From: Streptomyces reniochalinae
Lineage (GTDB): Bacteria; Actinomycetota; Actinomycetes; Streptomycetales; Streptomycetaceae
DNA length: 64,000 nt
Direction of reading: 5' to 3'
Assembly: GCF_003323735.1 (NCBI RefSeq)
Contig: NZ_QOIM01000049.1
Span: 40,052-104,051 of the forward strand
Shown here in pieces: positions 8,097 through 17,318 of the stretch. The translations under genes and the position numbers were made by a program. How positions within the stretch are numbered: position 1 is the first letter of the stretch; the number at the start of each line of letters is the position of its first letter. The notes under the pieces are model-generated. The model saw nothing but the letters and a program-made list of their open reading frames with translations, had not been told where the DNA came from and ran no database searches.

Positions 8097-9611
8097 CTAC
8101 GCCGTACTCGAGCTGCCCCGGACGCGGGCGGCGGCCCCTTCCCAGGGTGTTTGATCACCTGCGGGCTCGTACTGCCGTAGCGGAAGAGCCTGGCCCAGCA
8201 CCGTCCGCAGCGTGGCGAGATCTCCGTGCAGCGCTCCCGCCGCCCGGGCCTGTACGAGGATGTTGCCGTAGGCCGCCGCCTCCGCGGGGCCGGCGACGAC
8301 AGGGAGTCCGCAGGCGTCGGCCGTCAGCTGGCAGAGCAGCTCGTTGTGCACGCCGCCGCCGACGATGTGCACGGTGCGCACCTCCCGCCTCGACAGCCGC
8401 TGCGCGTCGGCGACGGCGGCGCTGTGGGCGAGAGCGAGCGAGTCCAGCACACAGCGTGTCGTCTCCGCCGGGTCGCGCGGTACCGGCTGCCCTGTACGGC
8501 GGCACGCCTCGGCGATCCGGCCCACCATCCCGCCCGGCGCGAGGAATCGCGGGTCGCCGGCGTCCACGACCGAGCGCAACATGGGCACCTTGGCCGCCCG
8601 GCCGAGCAGCTGGGGCAGGTGCTGCCTGGAACCGTCGGCCTCCCACTCGCGCAGGCACTCCTGGAGCAGCCAGAGCCCCATGACGTTGCGCAGGTAGCGC
8701 ACCGTGCCGTCCACCCCGAGTTCGTTGGTGAAGTTGGCCCTGCGGCTCTCCTCGGTCAGTACCGGCGTGTCCAGTTCCATACCGACAAGCGACCAGGTGC
8801 CGGTCGCGATGTACGCGAAACCATCCCCGGCGGCGGGAACGCCCACGACAGCCGAGGCGGTGTCGTGCGATCCGACAGCAGTCACCGGCACGGGCCCGTG
8901 CCGCTCCGTCGCCGACACTGTGCCGGGCAGTAGCTCACCCGCCGGGTCGCCGGGGTGGCGCAGGGGCGGGAAGAGCGACACGTCGATGCCGAGCGCATCG
9001 GCGACGGGCCGGGACCAGTCGCGCGTGCGGGGGTCGATGAGCTGTGTGGTGGACGCGTTGGTCACCTCCGTCCCCCGCGTGCCGGTCAGCCAGTAGGAGA
9101 GGAGGTCGGGGATCAGCAGCAACTGGCGCGCCGCGGGCCACTGGGCGCTCCTCCGGGCGGCGCAAAGCTGGTACACGGTGTTGAAGGGCAGATGTTGCAG
9201 CCCTGTGTGCGCGTACAGCTCCTGGGCGGGCAGTGCCGCGGCGACCTCGGCTTCCATACCGTCCGTACGGGCGTCGCGGTAGTGCACCGGGTTACCCAGT
9301 AGGGCGCCGTCCGCGTCGAGTACGCCGAAGTCGACCGCCCAGGTGTCGATACCGACCGAAGCGAGCCTCCCCGCCCTCGTCCCGGCCGCACACAACCCGT
9401 CCAGCACGCCGCGGTAGAGGCCGAGGACGTCCCAGTGAAGTGTCCCTCCCGCTCCTGGTATGCGTACCGGCCGGTTCGGGAAGCGGTGCACCTCCTCCAG
9501 AGTCAGCCCTTCCCCGGCAACAGTGCCCAGCACGACGCGCCCGCTGGACGCGCCCAGGTCGACAGCGGCGAAGGCGGCCCCGGCAGGGGAGTCCGGGGTG
9601 GCTTGTGGCAC
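8097..9611 (-). CDS. rhaB: L-rhamnulokinase
   Basis: A FGGY-family sugar kinase of about 504 residues that phosphorylates L-rhamnulose to L-rhamnulose 1-phosphate with ATP. The N-terminal phosphate loop V-D-L-G-A-S-S-G-R-V-V and the block I-D-T-W-A-V-D-F-G-V-L-D are rhamnulokinase marks, and I-A-T-G-T-W-S-L-V-G and the adenosine loop I-V-G-G-G-V-H-N-E follow. GTG 9611 is chosen because GAGG lies 8 nt upstream; a longer upstream frame begins with low-complexity Pro/Arg. It is third in the minus-strand order isomerase, aldolase, kinase, although the kinase acts second in the pathway. The 122-nt gap from the aldolase gene fits one transcript. Confidence 0.93.
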   Translation of the reverse strand: MPQATPDSPAGAAFAAVDLGASSGRVVLGTVAGEGLTLEEVHRFPNRPVRIPGAGGTLHWDVLGLYRGVLDGLCAAGTRAGRLASVGIDTWAVDFGVLDADGALLGNPVHYRDARTDGMEAEVAAALPAQELYAHTGLQHLPFNTVYQLCAARRSAQWPAARQLLLIPDLLSYWLTGTRGTEVTNASTTQLIDPRTRDWSRPVADALGIDVSLFPPLRHPGDPAGELLPGTVSATERHGPVPVTAVGSHDTASAVVGVPAAGDGFAYIATGTWSLVGMELDTPVLTEESRRANFTNELGVDGTVRYLRNVMGLWLLQECLREWEADGSRQHLPQLLGRAAKVPMLRSVVDAGDPRFLAPGGMVGRIAEACRRTGQPVPRDPAETTRCVLDSLALAHSAAVADAQRLSRREVRTVHIVGGGVHNELLCQLTADACGLPVVAGPAEAAAYGNILVQARAAGALHGDLATLRTVLGQALPLRQYEPAGDQTPWEGAAARVRGSSSTA

Positions 9612-9733
9612 GGCGGTGACCTCACGCTCGGCGGGTGGTGGCGGGGGACCGGTGGCGGGCCGCCCCCGTGGGCTGCGGCCCGCCACCGGAGACCGGGGCG
9701 AAGGGACCAGGCGAAGGGCACCCTCGGTAGGCG

Positions 9734-11806
9734 TCAGCGCAGGAAGGCCGCGGCGACCCCGGCGTCGACCGGGATGTGGAGCCCCGTCGTCCGACTGAGG
9801 TCACCACCGGTCAGCGCGAAGACCGCGGCGGCGACGTGCTCCGGCAGCACCTCGCGCTTGAGGAGGGTGCGCTGGGCGTAGAACCGGCCCAGCTCCTCCT
9901 CGGGCACGCCGTAGACCGCAGCGCGCTGCGCGCCCCAGCCGCCTGCGAAGATGCCCGAACCCCGCACGACGGCGTCCGGGTTGATGCCGTTGACGCGGAT
10001 CCCTCGCTCGCCCAGCTCGGCCGCGAGGAGACGCACCTGGTGCGCCTGGTCGGCCTTGGCCGCGCCGTAGGCGATGTTGTCGGGGCCGGCGAAGACACCG
10101 TTCTTGGACGAGATGTAGACGATGTCGCCGCCCATGTTCTGCTCGGTCATCACCCTGGCCGCCTCACGCGCGACGAGGAAGGATCCGCGGGCCATGATGG
10201 AGTGCTGCCGATCCCAGTCGGCAGCGGTGGTCTCGCTCAGCGGTTTGGAGACGGAGATTCCGGCGTTGCTGACGACCAGGTCCACGCCGCCGAATGCCCG
10301 GACGGCTTCGGCGAAGGCCGCGGCGATCTGCTCCTCCGAGGTGACGTCGACCGTCACGGGCAGCGCGTGGTCGGGCCCTCCCAGCTCCTCGGCCACCGTG
10401 CCCGCACTCTTCGCGTTCACGTCGGCGACCACCACGCACGCGCCCTCGGCGGCCAGCCGGTGCGCGATGGCGCGGCCGATCCCGGACCCTGCGCCCGTGA
10501 CCATCGCGACGCGGGTGGCCAGCGGACGGGGAGCGGGCATCCGGCGCAGCTTGGCTTCCTCCAGCTCCCAGTACTCGATCCGGAACTTCTCCGACTCCTC
10601 GATGGGCGCGTACGAGGAGACCGATTCGGCGCCGCGCATCACGTTGACGGCGTTGAGGTAGAACTCGCCCGCGACCCGCGCCGTCTGCTTGTCCTTGCCG
10701 AAGCTGAACATGCCCACGCCCGGCACCAGCACGATCGCCGGGTCGGCACCGCGCATCGCGGGGGAGCCAGGTGACGCGTGCCGCGCGTAGTACGCGCGAT
10801 AGTCCGCGCGGTACTCCTCGTGCAGCTCCCGCAGCCTCGCGACCGCTTCCTCCAGCGGCGCTTCCCCGGGCAGGTCGAGGACGAGAGGGCGCACTTTGGT
10901 GCGCAGGAAGTGATCCGGACAAGAGGTGCCCAGCGCCGCCAGGCGGGGGTGCTTCGTTCGGGAGAGGAAGTCGAGGAGCACCGGCGTGTCGTCGAAGTGC
11001 CCCACCTGAGGCCGATCGCACGAGGCAAGCCCGCGCACCGTCGGTGCGAGCGCCGCCGCGCGGGCCGCGCGCTCGGCCGGCGGCAGCGGCGCGTAACCGG
11101 GACGTACGGCGCCGAAGGGTTCGGCGCTGCCCCGTTCCGTCACGAAGTGCTCGGCGGTGCTGATGATGTGCAGGGAGTTGCGTTCGCACTCCTCGCTCGT
11201 GCTGCCCCAGGCCGTGATGCCGTGCCCGCCCAGGACACAGCCGATGGCCTCGGGGTGTGCCTCCTGCACGGCGGCGATGTCCAGGCCGAGCTGGAAACCC
11301 GGACGCCGCCATGGCACCCACACCACCGTGTCGCCGAAGCACTCCCGGGTCAGTTTCTCGCCGTCCTTGGCGCATGCCAGCGCGAGGCCGGAATCGGGGT
11401 GCAGATGGTCCACGTGTGCGGCGCCGACCAGCCCGTGCATCGCGGTGTCGATGGACGGCGCCGCGCCCCCCTTGCCGTGCAGGCAGTAGTCGTAAGCGGC
11501 CACCATCTCATCCTCGCGCTCGGCCCCCGGGTACACGGCCGGAAGTGCGCGGAGACGGTCAAGACGGAGCGCTGCCAGTCCCCCTTCCGTCAGCGTGCCC
11601 AGGTCGCCGCCGGAGCCCTTGACCCACATCAGTTCGGTGTCCGTACCGGTGACGGGGTCGGGCGCTGTTCCCTTCGCGGAGGTGTTCCCTCCGGCGTAGT
11701 TGGTGTTGCGCGGATCGCTGCCCAGCCGGTGCGAGCGTCCCAGCAGCGCGGACACCTCGACGGTGTGGGAGGTGGAGGGGTGCGGGTCAGGGGCAACGGT
11801 TGCCAT
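9734..11806 (-). CDS. rhaD: Bifunctional rhamnulose-1-phosphate aldolase / short-chain alcohol dehydrogenase
   Basis: A 690-residue fusion. The N-terminal part (about 1-420) is a class II aldolase/adducin fold with a zinc-site cluster H-V-D-H-L-H-P-D-S. It would cleave rhamnulose 1-phosphate to dihydroxyacetone phosphate and L-lactaldehyde. The C-terminal part (about 430-690) is a short-chain dehydrogenase with the NAD loop V-T-G-A-G-S-G-I-G-R and the catalytic Y-G-A-A-K, expected to oxidise L-lactaldehyde to lactate. This is the actinobacterial/Bacillus YuxG-type arrangement, so no separate lactaldehyde dehydrogenase is needed. ATG 11806 has AAGGA 9 nt upstream. The open frame extends further upstream but with nonsense composition. 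Confidence 0.92.
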   Translation of the reverse strand: MATVAPDPHPSTSHTVEVSALLGRSHRLGSDPRNTNYAGGNTSAKGTAPDPVTGTDTELMWVKGSGGDLGTLTEGGLAALRLDRLRALPAVYPGAEREDEMVAAYDYCLHGKGGAAPSIDTAMHGLVGAAHVDHLHPDSGLALACAKDGEKLTRECFGDTVVWVPWRRPGFQLGLDIAAVQEAHPEAIGCVLGGHGITAWGSTSEECERNSLHIISTAEHFVTERGSAEPFGAVRPGYAPLPPAERAARAAALAPTVRGLASCDRPQVGHFDDTPVLLDFLSRTKHPRLAALGTSCPDHFLRTKVRPLVLDLPGEAPLEEAVARLRELHEEYRADYRAYYARHASPGSPAMRGADPAIVLVPGVGMFSFGKDKQTARVAGEFYLNAVNVMRGAESVSSYAPIEESEKFRIEYWELEEAKLRRMPAPRPLATRVAMVTGAGSGIGRAIAHRLAAEGACVVVADVNAKSAGTVAEELGGPDHALPVTVDVTSEEQIAAAFAEAVRAFGGVDLVVSNAGISVSKPLSETTAADWDRQHSIMARGSFLVAREAARVMTEQNMGGDIVYISSKNGVFAGPDNIAYGAAKADQAHQVRLLAAELGERGIRVNGINPDAVVRGSGIFAGGWGAQRAAVYGVPEEELGRFYAQRTLLKREVLPEHVAAAVFALTGGDLSRTTGLHIPVDAGVAAAFLR

Positions 11807-11994
11807 GTGGCTCGTCCTTCTCGATGCGGTCGGTTGTCCTCGACGGGACGCCCTGCGGCTGGAGGGTCCACCTGCGCCGGCTTTCCGGGGGAGGGGCCGT
11901 ATCCGCCCGTGCGCTGCCGGCTGCGCCTCCTGTCGCGGGCTGGTTTGCGCAGTCCGCCGCGCCCCCGGCGGGGACGGGGCGCCACGCGCGCTTC

Positions 11995-13167
11995 CTACGC
12001 TCCCCAGCCCGCCTGTTGCCCGCCGATCCGTTCCTCGGTGATGCGACTGGCCCAGCCGGAGGCCGCGTAAGCCGCCATCGGGTCGCGGTCGGCGCCCAGT
12101 TCCTCCCGCACGTCGGCCAGCAGGGGGCGCACGTCCGTGTTGTAGGCGTCCATGAGGAGGCCGTTGGCAGCGAGCACGTCCCCGGCGCACTGGGCTTTCG
12201 CCAGCTCCTCGCGGTCCACCAGCAGCGCCTTGGCGGTGGCCTCCTGCACGTTCATCACCGAGCGGATGATGGCGGGGATCTTCGGCTCGATGTTGTGGCA
12301 CTGGTCGAGCATGAAGGCGATGCCGGCCTCCGGGTCGAGTCCGCCGCCGGCCCGTACCTCGTATATGATGCGGAAGAGCTGGAAGGGGTCGGCGGCGCCG
12401 GCCATCAGGTCGTCGTCTGCGTAGAAGCGCGAGTTGAAGTCGAAGGCGCCCAGCTTCCCCTCCCGCAGCAGGAACGCCACGATGAACTCGATGTTGGTGC
12501 CCGGCGCGTGGTGTCCCGTGTCCACGCAGACCTGTGCCTTGGGGCCGAGCTTGAGGCAGTGGGCGTACGAGGTGCCCCAGTCGGGGACGTCCGTGGAGTA
12601 GAAGGCGGGCTCGAACAGCTTGTACTCCAGCACGAGCCGCTGCTTCTCTCCCAGTCGCTCATACACGGTGCAGAGCGCTTCGGCAAGCCGGTCCTGGCGT
12701 GCCCTGATGTCGTCCTGACCCGGGTAGTTGGTGCCGTCGGAGAACCACAGCTTGAGATCGCGGGACCCGGTCGCGTCCATGATGTCGACGCACTCCATCA
12801 AGTGGTCGAGCGCCTTGCGCCGCACCGCCGGGTCGGGGTGGGTCACCGAACCGAGCTTGTAGTCGTCGTCCTGGAAGACGTTGGCGTTGACCGTGCCCGT
12901 ACGCACACCGCGCTGTCGTGCGTAGGCGGCCAGGGCCGCGAAGTCGTCGGTCCTGTCCCAGGGGATGTGCAGGGCGACGACCGGGGCGACTCCCGTGTGG
13001 AGCTGTACCCGAGCGGCGTCGTCGATCTTCTCCTGCGGCGTGCGAGGTACGCCGGCCTGCGTGAAGACCTTGAAGCGCGTGCCCGAGTTGGCGTACGCCC
13101 AAGACGGCGTCTCGATCCGCTGGGAGGCGAGCGCTGACTTCACAGCGGCGAGCTTGCGTTCCGACAT
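11995..13167 (-). CDS. rhaI: L-rhamnose isomerase (RhaI type)
   Basis: A 390-residue cytosolic xylose-isomerase-like TIM barrel converting L-rhamnose to L-rhamnulose. It belongs to the RhaI class of actinobacteria, rhizobia and Pseudomonas stutzeri rather than the enteric RhaA class. Metal and substrate marks include V-L-E-Y-K-L-F-E-P, V-C-V-D-T-G-H-H-A-P-G-T-N and A-F-D-F-N-S-R-F-Y-A-D-D-D-L. ATG 13167 is supported by GAGGAG 4 nt upstream; the frame further upstream runs through the promoter. It is the first gene of the minus-strand catabolic operon, with a promoter at 13264-13292 and an operator at 13238-13251. Confidence 0.92.
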   Translation of the reverse strand: MSERKLAAVKSALASQRIETPSWAYANSGTRFKVFTQAGVPRTPQEKIDDAARVQLHTGVAPVVALHIPWDRTDDFAALAAYARQRGVRTGTVNANVFQDDDYKLGSVTHPDPAVRRKALDHLMECVDIMDATGSRDLKLWFSDGTNYPGQDDIRARQDRLAEALCTVYERLGEKQRLVLEYKLFEPAFYSTDVPDWGTSYAHCLKLGPKAQVCVDTGHHAPGTNIEFIVAFLLREGKLGAFDFNSRFYADDDLMAGAADPFQLFRIIYEVRAGGGLDPEAGIAFMLDQCHNIEPKIPAIIRSVMNVQEATAKALLVDREELAKAQCAGDVLAANGLLMDAYNTDVRPLLADVREELGADRDPMAAYAASGWASRITEERIGGQQAGWGA

Positions 13168-13237
13168 GCATCTCCTCAGTGCTGTGACGGCGTGGGGACG
13201 ACGGAAAGCGGCGGGTGACAGAACAGGAAGCGGGAGG

Positions 13238-13251
13238 TGAAACGATTCAAA
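13238..13251 (-). promoter_or_regulatory. LacI-family operator, copy facing rhaI
   Basis: TGAAACGATTCAAA, a 14-bp site typical in size and symmetry of LacI-family operators. It begins about 6 bp downstream of the predicted transcription start of the rhaI promoter. The same site with one change occurs in reverse orientation at 13408-13421. Confidence 0.7.
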
Positions 13252-13263
13252 CAGCCCGAAGTG

Positions 13264-13292
13264 ACCGTAGGGGCGCCCCCGTTCGACGTCAA
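13264..13292 (-). promoter_or_regulatory. Vegetative promoter of the rhaI-rhaD-rhaB operon
   Basis: Read on the minus strand, TTGACG (13292-13287) and TACGGT (13269-13264) are separated by exactly 17 bp, matching the HrdB-type consensus. The operator lies immediately downstream, so a bound repressor would block initiation or early elongation. Confidence 0.65.
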
Positions 13293-13366
13293 GAGGGCGT
13301 GTACTGGTGCGGTTGTGGAGGTTCAACGGCACGATCGGTAGCTCCAGTTGCGCGTTGTGTATCCCC

Positions 13367-13396
13367 TTGACTGCCTCGGAAGAGCGGGGCTAGCTT
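13367..13396 (+). promoter_or_regulatory. Vegetative promoter of the rhamnose ABC importer operon
   Basis: TTGACT (13367-13372), an 18-bp spacer and TAGCTT (13391-13396) form an HrdB-like promoter. The predicted start near 13403 is just upstream of the operator at 13408-13421, mirroring the opposite promoter. Confidence 0.6.
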
Positions 13397-13407
13397 CCCG
13401 TGAGCCT

Positions 13408-13421
13408 TTTGAATCATTTCA
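13408..13421 (+). promoter_or_regulatory. LacI-family operator, copy facing the ABC importer
   Basis: TTTGAATCATTTCA, whose reverse complement TGAAATGATTCAAA differs from the other copy (13238-13251) at a single base. It lies 43 bp upstream of the importer ATPase start codon. The pair brackets the divergent promoters. Confidence 0.7.
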
Positions 13422-13463
13422 GTTGGACTTTTCCAGGCCGCTGGCGAGCACAGGAGGAGCACC

Positions 13464-15125
13464 ATGAGCGACATCCCACGGACCGGTGGTCCGCCGCCGG
13501 TCCTCGCACTTGAGGGGGTGAACAAGTCATTCGGCAGCGTACGTGCCCTCCAGGGCGTCTCCCTGGAACTCTCCGCCGGGCAGGCGCACGCCCTCGCGGG
13601 GGAGAACGGCGCGGGCAAGTCCACGCTGATCAAGATTCTCGCCGGGGTCGGCGCACCGGACGCCGGCACGGTCCGGCTCGACGGCGAGCCCGCTGTCTTC
13701 CACGGCCCGGCCGACGCGCGTGACGCGGGGATCGCCGTCATCTACCAGGAGCCCACACTCTTCGCCGATCTGTCGATCGCGGAGAACATCTTCATGGGCC
13801 GCCAGCCCCGCCGTTCCTTCGGGCGCGTCGACCACAAGGCTGTACGCGAGGCGACGGCTGCGCTGATGTCCCGGCTCGGAGTCCGGCTCGACCCCGACCG
13901 CCCGGCACGCGGCCTGTCCATCGCCGATCAGCAGATCGTCGAGATCGCGAAGGCCCTCTCGTTCGACGCCCGCGTACTGATCATGGACGAGCCCACCGCC
14001 GCGCTGACCGGAAGTGAGACCGCGCGTCTCTTCTCCGTGGTCGAGACGCTGCGCGCCGCAGGTGCGGCGGTGCTCTTCATCTCCCACAGGCTCAGTGAGA
14101 TCTTCGCGCTCTGCCAGTGGGTCACCACCCTGCGCGACGGCCGGCTTGTCGCGTCCGAACCGCTGGACGGGCTCACGGAGGACGACCTGGTGCGCCGCAT
14201 GGTCGGCCGCGACCTGGGCGAGCTGTACCCCAAGCACGAAACACACACCGGCGAGCCGGCACTCGACGTGCGCCGGCTGACCCGCGAAGGCGTCTTCCAC
14301 GACGTCTCCTTCACGGTGCACCGTGGAGAGATCGTCGCGCTCGCCGGACTCGTCGGCGCCGGGCGCAGCGAAGTCGTCCAGGCGGTCTTCGGCGTCGACA
14401 AGCCGGACGCGGGCCACGTCGAGGTGGACGGCACGGCATTGCGCCCCGGTTCGCCCACCGCGGCCGTTGCCGCCGGACTCGCGCTCGTACCCGAGGACCG
14501 GCGGCAGCGCGGCCTGGTGATGGAAGCCGGCATCGAGCGGAACATCGGACTGACAGGGCTCGGGCAGCTTTGCACCGCCGGTCTCGTGCGCCGCACTCTG
14601 GAACGCGCCCGCGCCGCCGACTGGGCCGTACGCCTCCAGCTCAAGTACGACCGGCTCTCCGACGCGGTCGGTGTGCTCTCCGGCGGCAACCAGCAGAAGG
14701 TCGTGCTCGCCAAGTGGCTGGCCACCGAACCGGCCGTCCTCATCGTGGACGAACCCACCCGCGGGATCGACGTCGGCACCAAGGCAGAGGTGCATCGGCT
14801 GCTGACCGAACTGGCCGCCGACGGGCTCGCGGTGCTCATGGTCTCCTCCGACCTGCCCGAGGTGCTCGGCATGGCCGACCGGGTGCTTGTCATGCACGAG
14901 GGCAGGCTCGTCGCCGAGATTCCCAGGGCCGACGCCGACGAGGAGAACGTGATGGCCGCCGCCACCGGCCGCGCTCCCGTGCAGCGCCTTGGCGGGCCCC
15001 GCGAACCCGATGGTCCCGGCCGAGCCCATGCGCCCGGCGGACGCGCTGAGGACGACGAACCCGGTGACCCTGATGAACCCAACGGGACGAACGGGTCCCC
15101 TGACGCAGGCGGGGAGGCGGCATGA
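13464..15125 (+). CDS. Rhamnose ABC importer, duplicated ATP-binding protein
   Basis: A 553-residue RbsA/RhaT-like ATPase of the carbohydrate CUT2 class, energising sugar import from the membrane's inner face. The first nucleotide domain has Walker A G-E-N-G-A-G-K-S (46-53) and Walker B I-M-D-E-P-T-A-A-L-T. The second has a degenerate Walker A, G-L-V-G-A-G-R-S, as usual in this class, but a full signature L-S-G-G-N-Q-Q-K-V and Walker B I-V-D-E-P-T-R-G-I-D. The C-terminal 45 residues are an acidic, Pro/Gly/Asp-rich low-complexity tail not needed for the fold. AGGAGG lies upstream of ATG. The stop overlaps the next start by 4 bases, indicating translational coupling. Rhamnose specificity is inferred from context. 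Confidence 0.9.
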   Translation: MSDIPRTGGPPPVLALEGVNKSFGSVRALQGVSLELSAGQAHALAGENGAGKSTLIKILAGVGAPDAGTVRLDGEPAVFHGPADARDAGIAVIYQEPTLFADLSIAENIFMGRQPRRSFGRVDHKAVREATAALMSRLGVRLDPDRPARGLSIADQQIVEIAKALSFDARVLIMDEPTAALTGSETARLFSVVETLRAAGAAVLFISHRLSEIFALCQWVTTLRDGRLVASEPLDGLTEDDLVRRMVGRDLGELYPKHETHTGEPALDVRRLTREGVFHDVSFTVHRGEIVALAGLVGAGRSEVVQAVFGVDKPDAGHVEVDGTALRPGSPTAAVAAGLALVPEDRRQRGLVMEAGIERNIGLTGLGQLCTAGLVRRTLERARAADWAVRLQLKYDRLSDAVGVLSGGNQQKVVLAKWLATEPAVLIVDEPTRGIDVGTKAEVHRLLTELAADGLAVLMVSSDLPEVLGMADRVLVMHEGRLVAEIPRADADEENVMAAATGRAPVQRLGGPREPDGPGRAHAPGGRAEDDEPGDPDEPNGTNGSPDAGGEAA

Positions 15126-16168
15126 GCGTCACCGTCGACAGGCCGCCCGCCACCGAGCGCGACACCGGCTCACCACGACGGGCAGGCCGCTCGCTCGCCG
15201 AATCGGTGCTGCGGGTAAGGGAGTTCAGCATCGGCGCGGCGCTTGTGCTGCTCATATTCGCCACCTGGCTGGTCAACCCCGGCTTCCTCGACGGTCAGGG
15301 CGTCAAGGACCTCCTGCTCAACTCCTCCATCCTGGTGCTGCTCGCCACCGGCCAGTCCGTGGTCGTCCTCACTCGCAACATCGACCTGTCCGTCGGTTCC
15401 GTGGTCGGCCTCACCGCCTTCGCCTGCGGCGACTTCGTCTCAGGAACGGACCACAGCCCCCTCACCGTCCTCGCGCTGGGCATCGCCCTCGGCACCGTCT
15501 GCGGTCTGGCGAGCGGACTGCTCGTCAGCTTCGGGCGAGTCCCCGCGCTGGTGGTGACCCTCGGCATGCTGTACGTCATCCAGGGGGTCGACCACGCCTG
15601 GGCGCACGGTGAGCAGATCAACGCGGCCAACCTGCCCGACAGCGTGCTCACCCTCGGCAGCGGCAGCGTGCTCGGCATCCCCTACCTGCCGCTCATCACC
15701 GCGGCCGTCCTGTGCGCAACGGCGTACTACCTGCGGACCTACCGCGGCGGGCGCGAGCTGTACGCCATCGGCTCCAGCCCTCAGGCGGCGCGGCTCGCGG
15801 GCGTGCCCGTCCGGCGCAGGGTGCTGGCTGCCTATGCCTTCTCCGGTGCCGTCGCCGGGTTCGCCGGAGCGCTGTGGCTGGCGCGCTTCGGCACCGTCGT
15901 CGCCGACGCCGCGAACGGCTGGGAGCTGACCGTCGTCAGTGCCGTGGTCGTCGGCGGCATCTCCATCACGGGCGGAGTCGGCACGGTCTGGGGTGCGGCT
16001 CTGGGCGCGCTGTTGCTCACCACGATCGGCAGCGCCCTGGTCGTATTGAAGGTCGACTCCTTCTGGGAGCAGGCCATCACCGGTGCGCTGCTGCTGGCAG
16101 CGATCAGCACCGATCGCATCGTCCGCAGCCGTACCACCCGTGCGCTGAGGAAGAGGAGCAGGCAGTGA
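15122..16168 (+). CDS. Rhamnose ABC importer, permease 1
   Basis: A 348-residue integral membrane permease of the RbsC/CUT2 family with about nine to ten hydrophobic segments. Family marks are V-V-V-L-T-R-N-I-D-L-S-V-G-S-V-V-G-L near the middle and G-G-I-S-I-T-G-G-V-G-T-V-W-G-A at the C-terminal coupling region. The ATG overlaps the ATPase stop (ATGA). It forms a heterodimeric pore with the following permease, which has a parallel organisation. Numbers of membrane segments are by eye. Confidence 0.9.
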   Translation: MSVTVDRPPATERDTGSPRRAGRSLAESVLRVREFSIGAALVLLIFATWLVNPGFLDGQGVKDLLLNSSILVLLATGQSVVVLTRNIDLSVGSVVGLTAFACGDFVSGTDHSPLTVLALGIALGTVCGLASGLLVSFGRVPALVVTLGMLYVIQGVDHAWAHGEQINAANLPDSVLTLGSGSVLGIPYLPLITAAVLCATAYYLRTYRGGRELYAIGSSPQAARLAGVPVRRRVLAAYAFSGAVAGFAGALWLARFGTVVADAANGWELTVVSAVVVGGISITGGVGTVWGAALGALLLTTIGSALVVLKVDSFWEQAITGALLLAAISTDRIVRSRTTRALRKRSRQ

Positions 16169-17223
16169 ACGCACCACCGACCTCCGACGACGCGGAGCGG
16201 GCCGGAAGTCAGCGCGGCCCCGGCGGGCGATCCGGACGCGAGGGTGGCGGCATCGCGCGGCTTCTGCGCTGGGACGCGGCACTCGGCGTGCTCCTCGTCG
16301 CCGTGTTCCTCGCCGGAACCGGCACGACCGACGGCTTCGCGGACGCGGCCAACCTCTCGTCCGCACTCAACGACACCGTCGAGATCGCTCTGCTCGCGCT
16401 TCCCATGACCCTCCTGGTCGTAGCAGGTCAGGTCGACCTGTCCGTGGCCTCCATGCTGGGCCTCTCCAGCGCACTCGCGGGCAGCCTGTGGGACGGCGGC
16501 TGGACCTTCGAACTGATCGTCCCGATCTGTCTGCTGACCGGAGTGCTCGGCGGCCTCCTCAACGGCTGGCTGGTCACCCGCGTCGGACTGCCCTCGCTCG
16601 CCGTCACCATAGGCACCCTCGCCCTGTACCGGGGGCTGGCCTCCGTCGTCCTGGGCAACAAGGCCGTCGCCGACTTCCCCGAGACGTACGCCCAGTGGGC
16701 CCGCAGCACCGAAACGGTTCCCGGCACCTTCATGCCGTACCCGATGGCGCTCTTCGCCGTCCTCGCGGCAGCGGCATCCGTGGTGCTGCACCGCACGAGC
16801 TTCGGGCGCTCGCTGTTCGCGATCGGCGCGCAGGAAGAAGTGGCCTACTTCGCCGGTATCCGTGTCAAACGGTTCAAGCTCGTTCTCTTCGCCGTCAGCG
16901 GGCTCATGGCCGCCTTCGCCGGGCTCGTCTACACCCTCCGCTACGGCAGCGCACGCGCCGACAACGGTCTCGGCCTGGAGCTGACCGTCGTCGCCTCCGT
17001 CCTGCTCGGGGGCGTCGACTTCGACGGGGGAAAGGGCACTTTGGGCGGTGCCGTCGCGGGCGTACTGCTCATCGGTGTGCTCAACAACCTCCTCACGCTG
17101 GGGGACGTGTCGCACGAGATCCAGGTCATCGTCACCGGCGGGCTGCTCATCGTCTCCGTCCTCATCCCGCGCGTGATCGCGGTCCTCACCGACCGCAGAC
17201 ACCGGCGCCTGGCCGCCTCCTGA
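16165..17223 (+). CDS. Rhamnose ABC importer, permease 2
   Basis: A 352-residue RbsC-like membrane permease, partner of the preceding protein. It begins at GTG 16165, overlapping the upstream stop codon by 4 bases (GTGA), with GAGGAG about 7 nt before it. A hydrophilic Gly/Arg-rich N-terminal tail of about 35 residues precedes the first membrane segment. V-V-A-G-Q-V-D-L-S-V-A-S-M-L-G-L and L-G-G-V-D-F-D-G-G-K-G-T-L-G-G are the CUT2 permease signatures. Confidence 0.9.
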   Translation: MNAPPTSDDAERAGSQRGPGGRSGREGGGIARLLRWDAALGVLLVAVFLAGTGTTDGFADAANLSSALNDTVEIALLALPMTLLVVAGQVDLSVASMLGLSSALAGSLWDGGWTFELIVPICLLTGVLGGLLNGWLVTRVGLPSLAVTIGTLALYRGLASVVLGNKAVADFPETYAQWARSTETVPGTFMPYPMALFAVLAAAASVVLHRTSFGRSLFAIGAQEEVAYFAGIRVKRFKLVLFAVSGLMAAFAGLVYTLRYGSARADNGLGLELTVVASVLLGGVDFDGGKGTLGGAVAGVLLIGVLNNLLTLGDVSHEIQVIVTGGLLIVSVLIPRVIAVLTDRRHRRLAAS

Positions 17224-17318
17224 CGGCGCGGCCCCGGCACCTCGCACACCTGTCTCCCCCACCTCCGCGCGTCGCACCCCGCACATCCCCGTACACCCTC
17301 ATGGAAGGTACGACACCC

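Noticed and set aside
9687..12301. Extended starts for the aldolase-dehydrogenase and rhamnulokinase
   Set aside because: The extra residues are low complexity and overlap other genes. Good ribosome sites support 11806 and 9611.
13527..15029. 500-codon minus-strand open frame
   Set aside because: Opposite strand of the ABC ATPase gene, with no motif and shadow-like composition.
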